From the NCBI GenBank assembly GCA_031415055.1, contig JANOQZ010000043.1, forward strand, positions 1-64,000: DNA of 64,000 nucleotides, in the 5' to 3' direction. Shown in pieces: positions 34,045 through 42,324 of this stretch. How positions within the stretch are numbered: the first letter of the stretch is position 1; each line of letters starts with the position of its first letter. Source of the stretch: JANMOK01 sp031415055 (GTDB lineage Bacteria; Pseudomonadota; Alphaproteobacteria; Rhodobacterales; Rhodobacteraceae). Both the position numbers and the translations under genes were made by a program. Below the pieces are notes generated by a model, which had not been told where the DNA came from, ran no database searches, and saw only the letters and a list, made by a program, of their open reading frames with translations.

Positions 34045-35139
34045 GTGGCACAAACTTCACATGGCGTTGGCGACCTGACCTTCGATTCTTCGAAGCGCGC
34101 GCGACCGCCGGAACTGAACGTCTTTTTCGGCCTGATCCTCATCGTGCTCGTTTTCGAGGTGCTGGGCTGGCTTTTGCTGGGCGACTCGTTCCTGTTCAAC
34201 ACCCGCGACAGTGTGGACACACTGTTCAATGAACAACGGTTGCAGATCATCGTCCTTCAGGTCGCGATTGTCGGCATCCTGGCAGTTGGCGTCACCCAGG
34301 TCATCATCACCGGCGGTATCGACCTGTCGTCGGGCTCGGTGGTGGGCGCGACGGCGATGATAACCATGGCCTTTGCCCAAGCCGGCACGTTGAACGGGGT
34401 CGACAACACCCGCGCGGTATTCTGGGACCAAGGCTGGGTCGACCTGCCGGTCATTGTGCCGATAGTTGTGGCGCTGCTGTGTGGCGTCACCGCTGGTTTC
34501 ATCAACGGCATGGTCATCGCCTATACGAAAATTCCGCCGTTTATCGCCACCTTGGGGATGATGGTTTCCGCTCGCGGTATGGCGAAATGGCTAACGAAAG
34601 GCCAACCTATATCGTTTCCAACCGAGTCTTACGCCTCGATCGCCAATGGCGAGATCATCGCCACCGGCTGGAACCCGGTGATATATTTTGTCATCATCGC
34701 CACGCTATTTCACCTAGCGCTGAAATACACGCTGTATGGCAAGCATACATATGCCATTGGCTCGAATTCCGAAGCGGCGCGGATTGCTGGGATCAAGGTC
34801 GAGCGCCATCTGGTGCTGGTTTATTCAATTGCCGGACTGATGGCGGGTATTGCGGCGCTTATCCTCACATCGCGGAATCTAACGGCCCAGACTGGCATGG
34901 GGGTGATGTACGAGCTGGACGCCATCGCGATGGCGGTGATCGGCGGCGTGTCGTTGTCGGGCGGGCGCGGGTCGATCATCGGCACCGCTTTGGGAATGCT
35001 GATCTTTGGTGTCATCATCTCGGGGTTCACATTCCTCAAAATCGACGCCTATTATCAGGAAATGATCAAGGGCGTGATCATCGTGTCAGCGGTTGTGGCC
35101 GATGTCTGGCGGCAAAAACGCCGCGCCATGCAAGGCTGA
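34045..35139 (+). CDS. Sugar ABC transporter permease (RbsC family)
   Basis: A 364-residue permease of the ribose/inositol group with eight to ten spans. Conserved parts: TGGIDLSSGSVVGATAM, IPPFIATLGMMVSARGMA, KHTYAIGSNSEAARIAGI and ISLSGG-like VSLSGGRGSIIGT. A GTG start at 34045 is used because AGGAG lies 8 nt before it; the frame extends further up but without a family-like N terminus. Part of the importer with genes on both sides. Confidence 0.88.
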   Translation: MAQTSHGVGDLTFDSSKRARPPELNVFFGLILIVLVFEVLGWLLLGDSFLFNTRDSVDTLFNEQRLQIIVLQVAIVGILAVGVTQVIITGGIDLSSGSVVGATAMITMAFAQAGTLNGVDNTRAVFWDQGWVDLPVIVPIVVALLCGVTAGFINGMVIAYTKIPPFIATLGMMVSARGMAKWLTKGQPISFPTESYASIANGEIIATGWNPVIYFVIIATLFHLALKYTLYGKHTYAIGSNSEAARIAGIKVERHLVLVYSIAGLMAGIAALILTSRNLTAQTGMGVMYELDAIAMAVIGGVSLSGGRGSIIGTALGMLIFGVIISGFTFLKIDAYYQEMIKGVIIVSAVVADVWRQKRRAMQG

Positions 35140-35150
35140 GGGGGACGACG

Positions 35151-35918
35151 ATGAACGACAAGATCATCCTGAAAACCGAAAAGCTGACCAAGCATTACGG
35201 TGGCGTCCACGCCTTGCAGGACGCCGATTTTGAACTGCACGAAGGCGAGCATGTCGCCATTGTCGGCGACAACGGCGCGGGCAAATCGACCATTGTGCGT
35301 CAGATCACCGGGGTCGAGCAGCGCACTTCGGGCAAGGTCTGGTTTGACGGCCAAGAGGTGAATTTCGCCGGTCCGTTGGATTCGCGCCATGCCGGGATGG
35401 AGACAGTGTACCAAAACTTGGCGCTCTGCGACGATCTAGATGTGCCGTCGAACTTGTATCTCGGCCGCGAGATTATCAAGTTCTACCTTGGGCCGTTTTC
35501 GATCCTCGACCGCAAGGCGATGCGAGTGGCGACCGAGGCGGCGCTGAAGCGGACGGCGGTGAAAATTCCCAACCTGTCAAACACGATACGCCACATGTCG
35601 GGCGGTCAGCGGCAATGCGTGGCGATTGCTCGGTCGGCGTCGTTCGCTTCGAAGCTGATCATCATGGACGAGCCGACGGCGGCATTGGGGGTGCAGGAGA
35701 CCGGCCAGGTCGAGAACATCATCCGGAACCTGAAAGCTGAAGGCGTGCCGCTGATACTGATAAGCCACAATTTGCGCCAAGTGTTTGATTTGGTGGACAG
35801 AATCGTGGTCTTCCGACGCGGGCGGATCGTCGCCTCACTGAACAAGAATGAAACCGACGGGCAAGATATTGTGCAGTATATCACCGGCGTAAAAGGTGGG
35901 CTGGAAACGGCCGCCTGA
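35151..35918 (+). CDS. Sugar ABC transporter ATP-binding protein (single domain)
   Basis: A 255-residue ATPase with Walker A GDNGAGKST (near 36-44), signature SGGQRQ (near 146-151), Walker B KLIIMDEPTAALG and the switch His in LISHNLRQV. It has one ABC domain, unlike the double-domain RbsA type, and would work as a homodimer. 11 nt after the permease stop. The family (FrcA-like) serves sugar and inositol importers. Confidence 0.9.
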   Translation: MNDKIILKTEKLTKHYGGVHALQDADFELHEGEHVAIVGDNGAGKSTIVRQITGVEQRTSGKVWFDGQEVNFAGPLDSRHAGMETVYQNLALCDDLDVPSNLYLGREIIKFYLGPFSILDRKAMRVATEAALKRTAVKIPNLSNTIRHMSGGQRQCVAIARSASFASKLIIMDEPTAALGVQETGQVENIIRNLKAEGVPLILISHNLRQVFDLVDRIVVFRRGRIVASLNKNETDGQDIVQYITGVKGGLETAA

Positions 35919-35943
35919 ATTTCCTATATCGGAGAATAGAGAC

Positions 35944-36957
35944 ATGACGGTAAGATTTGGCCTGCTGGGCGCAGGACGCATTGGCAAGGTGCATGCAAAG
36001 GCGGTGTCGGCGGATTCTGGCGCAACCTTGGTTGCCGTGGCCGATGCGTTCGCCGATGCGGCGAAGGCGATTTCCAAGCAATATGGCTGTGAAATCAGGA
36101 CCATAGAGGCGATTGAGGCGGCCAAGGATATTGACGCTGTCGTCATCTGCACCCCGACAAACACGCATGCCGATTTGATCGAACGCTTTGTCAAAGCCGG
36201 GAAAGCGGTGTTCTGCGAGAAGCCGATTGACCTTAATCTTCAACGGGTTAAGGACTGCCTTGAGGTGGTAAAAAAGCACAAGGGCAAGCTGATGGTTGGC
36301 TTCAACCGCCGTTTTGACCCGCATTTCGGCGCTGTTCGCGCGGCGATTGATGCGGGCAAAATTGGCGAGGTCGAGATGGTGCAGATCGTCAGTCGTGATC
36401 CGGGTGCGCCGCCGGCGGAGTATATCAAGGTATCTGGCGGGATTTTGCGCGACATGACCATCCACGACTTTGACATGGCGCGGTTTCTGTTGGGCGAAGA
36501 GGTGGCGACGGTCTATGCTTCGGCTTCGGTTCTAACCGACCAAGCCATTGGAAAGCTTGGTGATTTTGACAGTGTTTCGGTGGTTTTGACGACCAAAAAG
36601 GGCAAGCATTGCACGATTTCCAACACCCGTCGGGCGACTTATGGCTATGACCAACGGGTTGAGGTGCATGGGTCCAAAGGGTCAATTTCGGCGGAAAATC
36701 AGCGTCCGGTGTCGATTGAACTGGCCAATGCCGACGGCTATACGCGGCCGCCTTTGCACAACTTTTTCATGACCCGCTATACCGAGGCCTATGCAGCGGA
36801 AATTGCGGCGTTTGTTGATGTTGTGACTAAAAACAAGAAGCCATCACCCAATGGCGAGGACGGGATGATCGCTTTGGCCTTGGCCGAAGCAGCGCTGAAA
36901 TCGGTGGCTGAAGGGCGGGCGGTGCAGGTTTCAGAGGTCATGTTGCAGCGCACATAG
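35944..36957 (+). CDS. iolG: Inositol 2-dehydrogenase (Gfo/Idh/MocA family)
   Basis: A 337-residue NAD-dependent oxidoreductase. N-terminal Rossmann motif GLLGAGRIGKVHAKAV; CEKPIDLNLQRVKDCLEV carries the EKP signature with catalytic Lys near 97; the C-terminal domain has GFNRRFDPHFGAVRAAI and GGILRDMTIHDFDMARFLLG with the active-site His/Asp. These are IolG/MocA features, so oxidation of myo-inositol (or another inositol) to its 2-keto form is likely. It ends the importer operon, 25 nt after the ATPase gene. Confidence 0.9.
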   Translation: MTVRFGLLGAGRIGKVHAKAVSADSGATLVAVADAFADAAKAISKQYGCEIRTIEAIEAAKDIDAVVICTPTNTHADLIERFVKAGKAVFCEKPIDLNLQRVKDCLEVVKKHKGKLMVGFNRRFDPHFGAVRAAIDAGKIGEVEMVQIVSRDPGAPPAEYIKVSGGILRDMTIHDFDMARFLLGEEVATVYASASVLTDQAIGKLGDFDSVSVVLTTKKGKHCTISNTRRATYGYDQRVEVHGSKGSISAENQRPVSIELANADGYTRPPLHNFFMTRYTEAYAAEIAAFVDVVTKNKKPSPNGEDGMIALALAEAALKSVAEGRAVQVSEVMLQRT

Positions 36958-36983
36958 CCGGGGTAAATGAACCTAAAATAAGT

Positions 36984-37022
36984 GTGCACCGGGCGTGCAC
37001 CAAGCGTGCACAGCGCGTGCAT
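36984..37022. repeat. Four GTGCAC units with exact 11-bp spacing
   Basis: GTGCAC occurs at 36984, 36995 and 37006, and GTGCAT at 37017, each 11 nt from the next. The palindromic hexamer thus repeats on one helical face. It lies just after iolG. The whole 36958-37466 interval contains no complete gene: this array, a REP-like palindrome (37097-37121), a gene remnant, and about 200 nt with nothing recognised. Confidence 0.7.
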
Positions 37023-37096
37023 ACGCTTGCAGTGTGCGAATGAGCGGCAAAATTGCCAATTTATGTTGCGATGCGGCAAGGGTTGGTGTCGGCGGA

Positions 37097-37121
37097 GATG
37101 GGTGCAGAGCACCCATCCCAC
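37097..37121. repeat. REP-like palindrome
   Basis: GATGGGTGC-AGA-GCACCCATC followed by CCAC, the same family as the repeats near the RAYT gene but with a diverged end (CCCAC instead of CCTAC). Confidence 0.7.
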
Positions 37122-37136
37122 GGAAGATGGTCCGTC

Positions 37137-37262
37137 TCACTCATCCGGCACCACATCCTGCCTTTGCTGCCCCAGCCCGCCAATCCCCAGTTCGACCACA
37201 TCGCCCGGCTTCAGGAACTGCGGCGGTTTCATTCCCATGCAAACGCCCGGCGGGGTGCCGGC
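37137..37262 (-). pseudogene. 3' remnant of a second FAH-family gene
   Basis: The minus strand encodes about 40 residues (GTPPGVCMGMKPPQFLKPG ... GLGQQRQDVVPDE and stop) nearly identical to the C terminus of the intact gene at 37968-38807 (GTPPGVGMGMKPPQFLKLG ... GLGSQRQDVVADV). Similarity ends abruptly after 37260. A paralogue was probably present and then deleted except for this tail. Confidence 0.8.
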
Positions 37263-37466
37263 AAGGTCCGCCTGCTGTGATCGGCTTTGCGGCATGGCAC
37301 CTGAACCGCAAGGGTGGGCAAATCTCCGGTCTTGCCAATAACGCCATCTTGCGACATGCTGTGAGTGTGGTTGAGTGGCATGAACGGGGGCGTAACCTGC
37401 TGGTTCTTGCGAGTATCCGGGTTACCCGAGGGCCGACCCGCCTCATTGACTTTAGGAGAACGATCC

Positions 37467-37892
37467 ATGTCAGCACAAGACGAAGTCCGCGACGCATCAG
37501 GAAAATTCTATGGAGCATTGAACCGCATGGCCAATGGCGATGCGGGAGACATGGCCGGTATCTGGTCGCATGATGCGGCTGTCACGGCCATGCACCCGAT
37601 CGGCGGCCGGGAGGTCGGCTGGGACGCGGTGGCGAATTCATTCGCGCAAGTTGCGCAGCTGGCGACAGCGGGTGAGGTCAAGCTTGATGACCAGACTGTT
37701 CAGGTCACCGGCGACCTGGCCTATGAACTGGGTACCGAGCGCGGGAAGGTGACAATGGCCGGGCATGAAGTTGCCATCGAACATCGGGTCACCAACGTCT
37801 ATCGCCGGGATTCCGGCGGGTGGAAGATCGTGCATCACCACACCGATCTTTCCCAGGCGATGCTGGACCTTGTCGCCAGTTTGAAGAAGTAG
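37467..37892 (+). CDS. NTF2/SnoaL-like protein
   Basis: A 141-residue protein with the alpha+beta cone pattern of the nuclear-transport-factor-2 superfamily: an N-terminal helix (VRDASGKFYGALNRMANGD), IWSHDAAVTAMHPIGGREVGW, and the C-terminal strands YRRDSGGWKIVHHHTDLS. Similar small proteins are often of unknown function. AGGAG lies 9 nt before the ATG. It stands between two FAH-family sequences with no evident pathway link. A second NTF2-like protein is at 57730. Confidence 0.8.
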   Translation: MSAQDEVRDASGKFYGALNRMANGDAGDMAGIWSHDAAVTAMHPIGGREVGWDAVANSFAQVAQLATAGEVKLDDQTVQVTGDLAYELGTERGKVTMAGHEVAIEHRVTNVYRRDSGGWKIVHHHTDLSQAMLDLVASLKK

Positions 37893-37949
37893 AATCGCGG
37901 CGGTGCTGAAGCCAAGCTTGGCCGGCAGGTTCCGGCCAGCTTGGAGTTT

Positions 37950-37971
37950 GGCGGGACGAATTCCGCCCTAC
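37950..37971. repeat. REP-like palindrome providing the FAH gene stop codon
   Basis: GGCGGGA-CGAA-TTCCGCC then CTAC. The TAG stop of the minus-strand gene (37968-37970) lies in the repeat end. Confidence 0.7.
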
Positions 37972-38807
37972 ACATCCGCGACCACGTCCTGCCTCTGGCT
38001 TCCTAACCCGCCAATCCCCAGTTCGACCACATCGCCCAGCTTCAGGAACTGCGGCGGTTTCATGCCCATGCCGACGCCGGGCGGGGTGCCGGTGGAGATG
38101 ATGTCGCCGGGATGCAGGGTGAAAAACTGGCTAAGGTAGGAAACGAGAAAGGCCACACCGTAAACCATCGTTGCCGTCGAGCCACTCTGCCGCGTCTCGC
38201 CGTTCACTTTCAACCACATCAACAAGTTCTGCGGGTCGGCGACTTCGTCTTTTGTCACCAGCCAAGGGCCGGTCTGGCCGAAATTGTCGCAAGATTTGCC
38301 CTTGGTCCATTGACCGGAGCGTTCGGTTTGAAACGCTCGTTCCGAGACATCGTTGATGACGCAATAGCCTGCAACATGTTCCAACGCCTGCGCCTCGCTG
38401 ACGTATTTCGTCGCTTTGCCGATGACAACGCCAAGTTCGACCTCCCAGTCCGTCTTCAGCGATCCGCGAGGCACAATGATTGGATCATTCGGCCCACAAA
38501 TTGCCGAAGTTGCTTTCATGAACAACACCGGCTCTGGTGGCACTGACAGGCCGCTTTCGGCGGCGTGGTCGGAATAATTCAGCCCGATGCACATGAATTT
38601 GCCGGTGCCGCCAACGCAAGCACCAAGGCGGGGCGTGCCGGGTACCAGAGGTAGACCGGCAGGGTCAAGTGTCGCCAAGGCTGGCAGATCGGCCAAACCC
38701 GCACCCGCTATGTCTGGAACTTGCGCGGACAGGTCGCGCAACGCACCATTGCCGTCGATCATCCCAGGCTTTTCCGCGCCGCGTGCGCCGTATCGTACCA
38801 GTTTCAT
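37968..38807 (-). CDS. Fumarylacetoacetate hydrolase family protein
   Basis: A 279-residue FAH-superfamily enzyme. Catalytic-domain landmarks: CIGLNYSDHAAESG (near 84-97), metal-binding Glu and Asp in DWEVELGVVIGKATKYVS, and FFTLHPGDIISTGTPPGVGMG. Close relatives act as 2-keto-4-pentenoate hydratase/isomerases or ureidoglycolate lyase/oxaloacetate decarboxylase-like enzymes; the substrate here is open, though carbonyl hydrolysis of a sugar-derived dioxo acid is common. GAAGAGG precedes the ATG at 38807. Its 3' end is partly duplicated at 37137-37262. Confidence 0.88.
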   Translation of the reverse strand: MKLVRYGARGAEKPGMIDGNGALRDLSAQVPDIAGAGLADLPALATLDPAGLPLVPGTPRLGACVGGTGKFMCIGLNYSDHAAESGLSVPPEPVLFMKATSAICGPNDPIIVPRGSLKTDWEVELGVVIGKATKYVSEAQALEHVAGYCVINDVSERAFQTERSGQWTKGKSCDNFGQTGPWLVTKDEVADPQNLLMWLKVNGETRQSGSTATMVYGVAFLVSYLSQFFTLHPGDIISTGTPPGVGMGMKPPQFLKLGDVVELGIGGLGSQRQDVVADV

Positions 38808-38962
38808 TTGACGCCTCTTCAAAAGATTGCTTGCTGGTAGCAGGTGTAGATAACTCCTGCCTAGGCTACTGAAAAGCATCAGCAAGTCGAAAGCAAGGCG
38901 ATCACAACGATAAAGAGCTATCCACAGTAGGCAAAGTCAGTGGCAAAGCCGCAGCGTGCCTC

Positions 38963-39520
38963 TTAGGACCATTGCAGCGGTGCATCGTCGATTCGCAGCG
39001 AGCTGACATATTCGGTTCCCGGATGATCGTGGCCGGGAATTCCGCAAGATACGATTCCGTCGAAAGACGCTGGCTTAAGGGCGAAAGAGCTGGCCGTTCC
39101 AGCAATCTTGATGCTTTCCATACCAGCCCGGTGATCGAGTGCGATGGCGGCGCGTCTGACGTCGAGGATCGTCGCGATGTTGGCTGTAAACAGAATGTCT
39201 CCGCCTGCCCGGCGCAGAAAGATACGTTGCTGGGCTTGCATTTGAGCGTCACTGGCGGTCTCAGCGACAAATAACTTGATTGACCAAACATCATCACCTT
39301 CGTCATCGTCATAGAAACCGGCCATGACGACGTCAGTACCCGAAAGATCGACCTCGCCGAAATTGCCGTTGGCGATGTGCCAGCTCAAAATGAATTGGCA
39401 GACGCCAAAGGTTGAACGGACCCCCAGCACGCCGTTTTGGCGCCGACACGGACAAACTGCCTCGCAATTGCAGGCCTCGAAGTAGCTGCCGCCGATCGAC
39501 CACGCGTCATTCGTCGCCAA
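38963..39520 (-). CDS. DUF1326 domain protein
   Basis: A 185-residue protein with the DUF1326 hallmark FEACNCEAVCPC near the N terminus, after a W-containing strand (AWSIGGSY). GVCQFILSWHIANGNFGEVDLSG and the acidic FYDDDEGDD follow. The Cys-rich motif suggests metal or thiol binding, function unknown. The frame stays open to 39589, but a TTG at 39520 has a perfect GGAGG 5 nt upstream and gives the usual family N terminus; ATG at 39559 has no ribosome site. Next to the two-component genes in the same direction. Confidence 0.72.
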   Translation of the reverse strand: MATNDAWSIGGSYFEACNCEAVCPCRRQNGVLGVRSTFGVCQFILSWHIANGNFGEVDLSGTDVVMAGFYDDDEGDDVWSIKLFVAETASDAQMQAQQRIFLRRAGGDILFTANIATILDVRRAAIALDHRAGMESIKIAGTASSFALKPASFDGIVSCGIPGHDHPGTEYVSSLRIDDAPLQWS

Positions 39521-39601
39521 AAGAACCTCCAACGTGATAGTTGTATCGCCGTGAAGCATGAAGGCTGGGCGGCACATTGGCCAGATCAAACTCGGATCAG
39601 G

Positions 39602-41158
39602 TTACGGACCCTGCGCCGCACCGGGCAGTGAAATGCGGAATTTTGCGCCGCCAGTCGATTGCTCGAGGCCGATTTCTCCGCCATGGGCACGAAGCAACGC
39701 CCGAACAATTCCCAGCCCCATGCCGGTGCCGCCAATTTCGCGGTGGGTGGTGAAAAAGGCGTCAAACAAGCGCTCGCGGTTATTGGCGCTAACACCTTTG
39801 CCGTTGTCAGCAACTATAATTTCGGTGGTCTTGTCTTGGCTGACAGCTATGTCAATTATTGACGCGTCGTTGCGCACCGAATTTTCAATCAAATTGCCCA
39901 TTACGATTACCAGATTTTCAAGACTGATCTGCAAGGCCATATCCGGATTATCGACCGAAATCGTTGCCTTTGGAAACCGTTGCCGCAGGTCCGGCAGGCA
40001 CTTGCCAACCGAAGATGTGCCCCCCAGTTCCGGCGCTTCCGCTTCGGCCAGTTGACGCAAGCGGCCGACCAGCTGGGTCATGCGTTGGGTGTCAGCAATG
40101 ATGTTGTCGATGAATTGCTGGTGCTGTTTTGGCTTCATGCTGTTCGAATTGTCGCGCATCAATTCCGCTGCGCCCAAAATGGCGGTCAGGGGTGATTTCA
40201 GCTCGTGCGTGACGTGGGCGGCGAAGGTGCGCATGTAATCGGTGCGTTTGAACAAGGCTTCGGCCATGCCGCGAATGGAACCCGAAAGCTGGGCGATTTC
40301 GCGGGTGCCATAATGCGGCAAGGGGGCCAAAGCGGTGCGGTCGCCGGTACCCAAAGCTTTGGCCCGATCCATCAGCGCCGTGATTGGACGGGTCACACCA
40401 CGCCAAAAGACATAGCCGATCAGACCGGTTGCCGAGAGAATGGCGAGGGAGGCCAAAAAGACTTTGTTGCGTTCTTCATAGAGGTTTTTCAGCACGTTGT
40501 TGGGGGTGCGCGAGGCATAAATAACGCCGGCAACGCGACCTTTGTGGATGACGGGCAGGGCGATGAAAACGCGTACTTTGGTGCTGCGGGAAATCGAATA
40601 CAGCGGCGGCGGCACTCGGTTGAGGCTGCGCAGACGCAGCACCGGGGCGTACGCGCCTGTCAGAGCGATGGCAACTTCGGGAATATGCGCCAACGACAGG
40701 CCGATGTCTTTGCCGCTGCCGCCGATGATGATGCCGTTCGGGTCGGTGATGCGAAAACCGGCAAGGGTGACTTTTTGGGTTTCCGCCGCCAACACCGACA
40801 AGGCCGCTCCGATTTTCAAATAAGCGGCATCGGCGGATGAATCAGTTGGCAGTGCGTTGTCTGGTCTTGGCAGAATTGGGCCAGCGGCAAGGTCAAGCGA
40901 GGGCACCAACGGGTTGATCGGTTCCGGGCTTGGGTCGTTGGGCGCAATTGCCCCCAACGAGGCGCTATCGGGCAAAGCTTGCGAAAACGCCGCCGCCAAG
41001 ACGGTAGATTGGCCAATCAGGCTTTCCTCGGTTTGGCGGACCAATTGGTTGCCGTAGAGTTGGAAGAACAACAGGCCGAGCAACGGCAGCGTTAGGACAA
41101 TGAGCAAAACCGCCGTCACCAGCAAGGCCAGCGATGGACGCCATTTCTGACCCGTCAC
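39602..41158 (-). CDS. Sensor histidine kinase
   Basis: A 518-residue membrane kinase. An N-terminal span (LALLVTAVLLIVLTLPLLGLLFF), a periplasmic region to about residue 235, and a second span (VFLASLAILSATGLIGYVF), then HAMP (ALMDRAKALGTGDR), the phospho-acceptor His in FAAHVTHELKSPLTAILG (near 317), and the ATPase domain with NSVRND, DNGKGVS and GTGMGLGIVRALL. The layout is CreC-like but the ligand is unknown. Its ATG overlaps the response-regulator stop by 4 nt, so the pair is cotranscribed. Confidence 0.9.
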   Translation of the reverse strand: MTGQKWRPSLALLVTAVLLIVLTLPLLGLLFFQLYGNQLVRQTEESLIGQSTVLAAAFSQALPDSASLGAIAPNDPSPEPINPLVPSLDLAAGPILPRPDNALPTDSSADAAYLKIGAALSVLAAETQKVTLAGFRITDPNGIIIGGSGKDIGLSLAHIPEVAIALTGAYAPVLRLRSLNRVPPPLYSISRSTKVRVFIALPVIHKGRVAGVIYASRTPNNVLKNLYEERNKVFLASLAILSATGLIGYVFWRGVTRPITALMDRAKALGTGDRTALAPLPHYGTREIAQLSGSIRGMAEALFKRTDYMRTFAAHVTHELKSPLTAILGAAELMRDNSNSMKPKQHQQFIDNIIADTQRMTQLVGRLRQLAEAEAPELGGTSSVGKCLPDLRQRFPKATISVDNPDMALQISLENLVIVMGNLIENSVRNDASIIDIAVSQDKTTEIIVADNGKGVSANNRERLFDAFFTTHREIGGTGMGLGIVRALLRAHGGEIGLEQSTGGAKFRISLPGAAQGP

Positions 41159-41841
41159 GTCACCGCCCTAAGGCGGAAGCCGACGCCGTGCACGGTTTCG
41201 ATCATCTCGCCATTGCCCGCACGGGTCATCTTGGCGCGAAGGTTGCGCACATGGCTGTCTATCGTTCGGTCCGAGACATGGATATTGCCGCCATAGGCCG
41301 CGCGCATGATGCGTTCGCGCGAATGCACGTGGCGGGGGCGGGCGATCAGGGTGGCGATGATTTCAAATTCCAGCGCGGTTAGCTCGAGTTGGGTTTCGCC
41401 AAGGCGGGCGACATGGGTGTCGCGGTCTATCGCCAGTGTGCCCCAGCGGGTGGGTTCGGGTTCGGCATCGGATTTGTTTGCACTTCGTTTCAGGATGGCT
41501 TTGACGCGACCGGCCAATTCACGGGGCGAGAATGGTTTGGTGACGTAATCGTCGCCGCCAATTTCAAAGCCGATGATGCGGTCGATTTCTTCGTCGCGGG
41601 CGGTCAGGAACAGGATTGGCACGTCGCTTTCGCGGCGCAGGGTGCGGCACACATCTAGCCCATCCAGTTCGGGCATGCCGATGTCGAGAATAATCAAATC
41701 GGCGGGACTTTCGGCGAAATTGGCCAAAGCCTCGGCCCCGTCCTTGGCGGTGCGGGTTTGGTAACCGGCGGCCTCCATCGCAAAGGCAATCACCTGGCGG
41801 ATATGCGGGTCATCATCGGCGATCAGGATGGTTTGCTGCAT
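41155..41841 (-). CDS. OmpR-family response regulator
   Basis: A 228-residue regulator: receiver domain with acidic cluster DDD (10-11), phospho-acceptor Asp53 in ILDIGMPELDG, Lys near 102 in VTKPFSPREL, and a C-terminal winged helix (VHSRERIMRAAYGGNIHVSDRTIDSHVRNLRAK, landmarks SDRTIDSHV). The ATG at 41841 gives the normal N terminus (MQQTILIADDD). A further in-frame ATG at 41910 has an excellent GGAG 6 nt before it but would add 23 unlike residues. A strong terminator-like hairpin lies just upstream (41929-41961). Confidence 0.9.
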   Translation of the reverse strand: MQQTILIADDDPHIRQVIAFAMEAAGYQTRTAKDGAEALANFAESPADLIILDIGMPELDGLDVCRTLRRESDVPILFLTARDEEIDRIIGFEIGGDDYVTKPFSPRELAGRVKAILKRSANKSDAEPEPTRWGTLAIDRDTHVARLGETQLELTALEFEIIATLIARPRHVHSRERIMRAAYGGNIHVSDRTIDSHVRNLRAKMTRAGNGEMIETVHGVGFRLRAVT

Positions 41842-41921
41842 GGCTTTCCACGGAAACATTCGTGCAGCATTTGAAAGGAACGGGGCGGATTGCGCAACGG
41901 GGTTAATCATGGGGTGCTCCA

Positions 41922-41961
41922 AATAAAAATCCCGCGCCTGCTGGGGTAAGCGGCGCGGGAT
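41922..41961 (-). terminator. Terminator/attenuator upstream of the response regulator
   Basis: On the minus strand ATCCCGCGCC and GGCGCGGGAT form a perfect 10-bp stem (41952-41961 with 41929-41938), followed by ATTTTTATTT. This ends any transcript coming from the right before the regulator gene is reached. It could be an attenuator of the two-component operon or the end of a separate small RNA of about 200 nt. Confidence 0.7.
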
Positions 41962-42116
41962 GGGTCGAGGGGTAGTCGGTACAGTGCATGGTGACTGTAT
42001 ACCCAAGCACTTTGCAGAGGCTATGGCGCGGTTTGGCAGATTGTCAGGCGAATTGTGCAGGAATTGTGCAGCAGTGAATCGGCAACGAGAGGTTGGTAAG
42101 GTACACCTCTGCGTGC

Positions 42117-42145
42117 TTGGCAAATTAACCGCCAACAGGTTAGAT
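42117..42145 (+). promoter_or_regulatory. Probable promoter of the retron transcript
   Basis: TTGGCA (42117-42122), a 17-nt spacer, then TTAGAT (42140-42145) approximate a sigma-70 promoter. Transcription would begin around 42152, a few nt before the first repeat of the retron non-coding RNA. Confidence 0.45.
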
Positions 42146-42151
42146 TATATC

Positions 42152-42310
42152 AGCAGCCGCGCCTTCGGGAACGCCGAGGTCCTAAAGACCAAAGCACGGG
42201 CGGGGTATCCCCGCCTGCGAATGATGACCTGAACATACGTGGCATAACCTTCGCTTGGCTGCGCCAAGAACGGGTTATGCAGAACGAAGAATGGCCGAAG
42301 GCGCGGCCGC
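42152..42310 (+). ncRNA. Candidate retron msr-msd RNA
   Basis: A 13-nt sequence GCCGCGCCTTCGG (42156-42168, a1) recurs as its exact reverse complement CCGAAGGCGCGGC (42295-42307, a2). Between them lie three hairpins: GGTC-CTAAA-GACC (42178-42190); GGCGGGG-TAT-CCCCGCC (42199-42215); and a longer one with GCATAACC (42242-42249) pairing to GGTTATGC (42273-42280) plus an inner CTTGGC-TGC-GCCAAG (42254-42268). The first two would be msr, the last msd, by analogy to retrons, whose a1/a2 repeats flank msr-msd just before the RT gene. The branching G cannot be fixed; a usual AGC context right after a1 is not present (GGAAC follows). Structure read by eye. Confidence 0.7.
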
Positions 42311-42324
42311 GGTTTGGAAGGACC

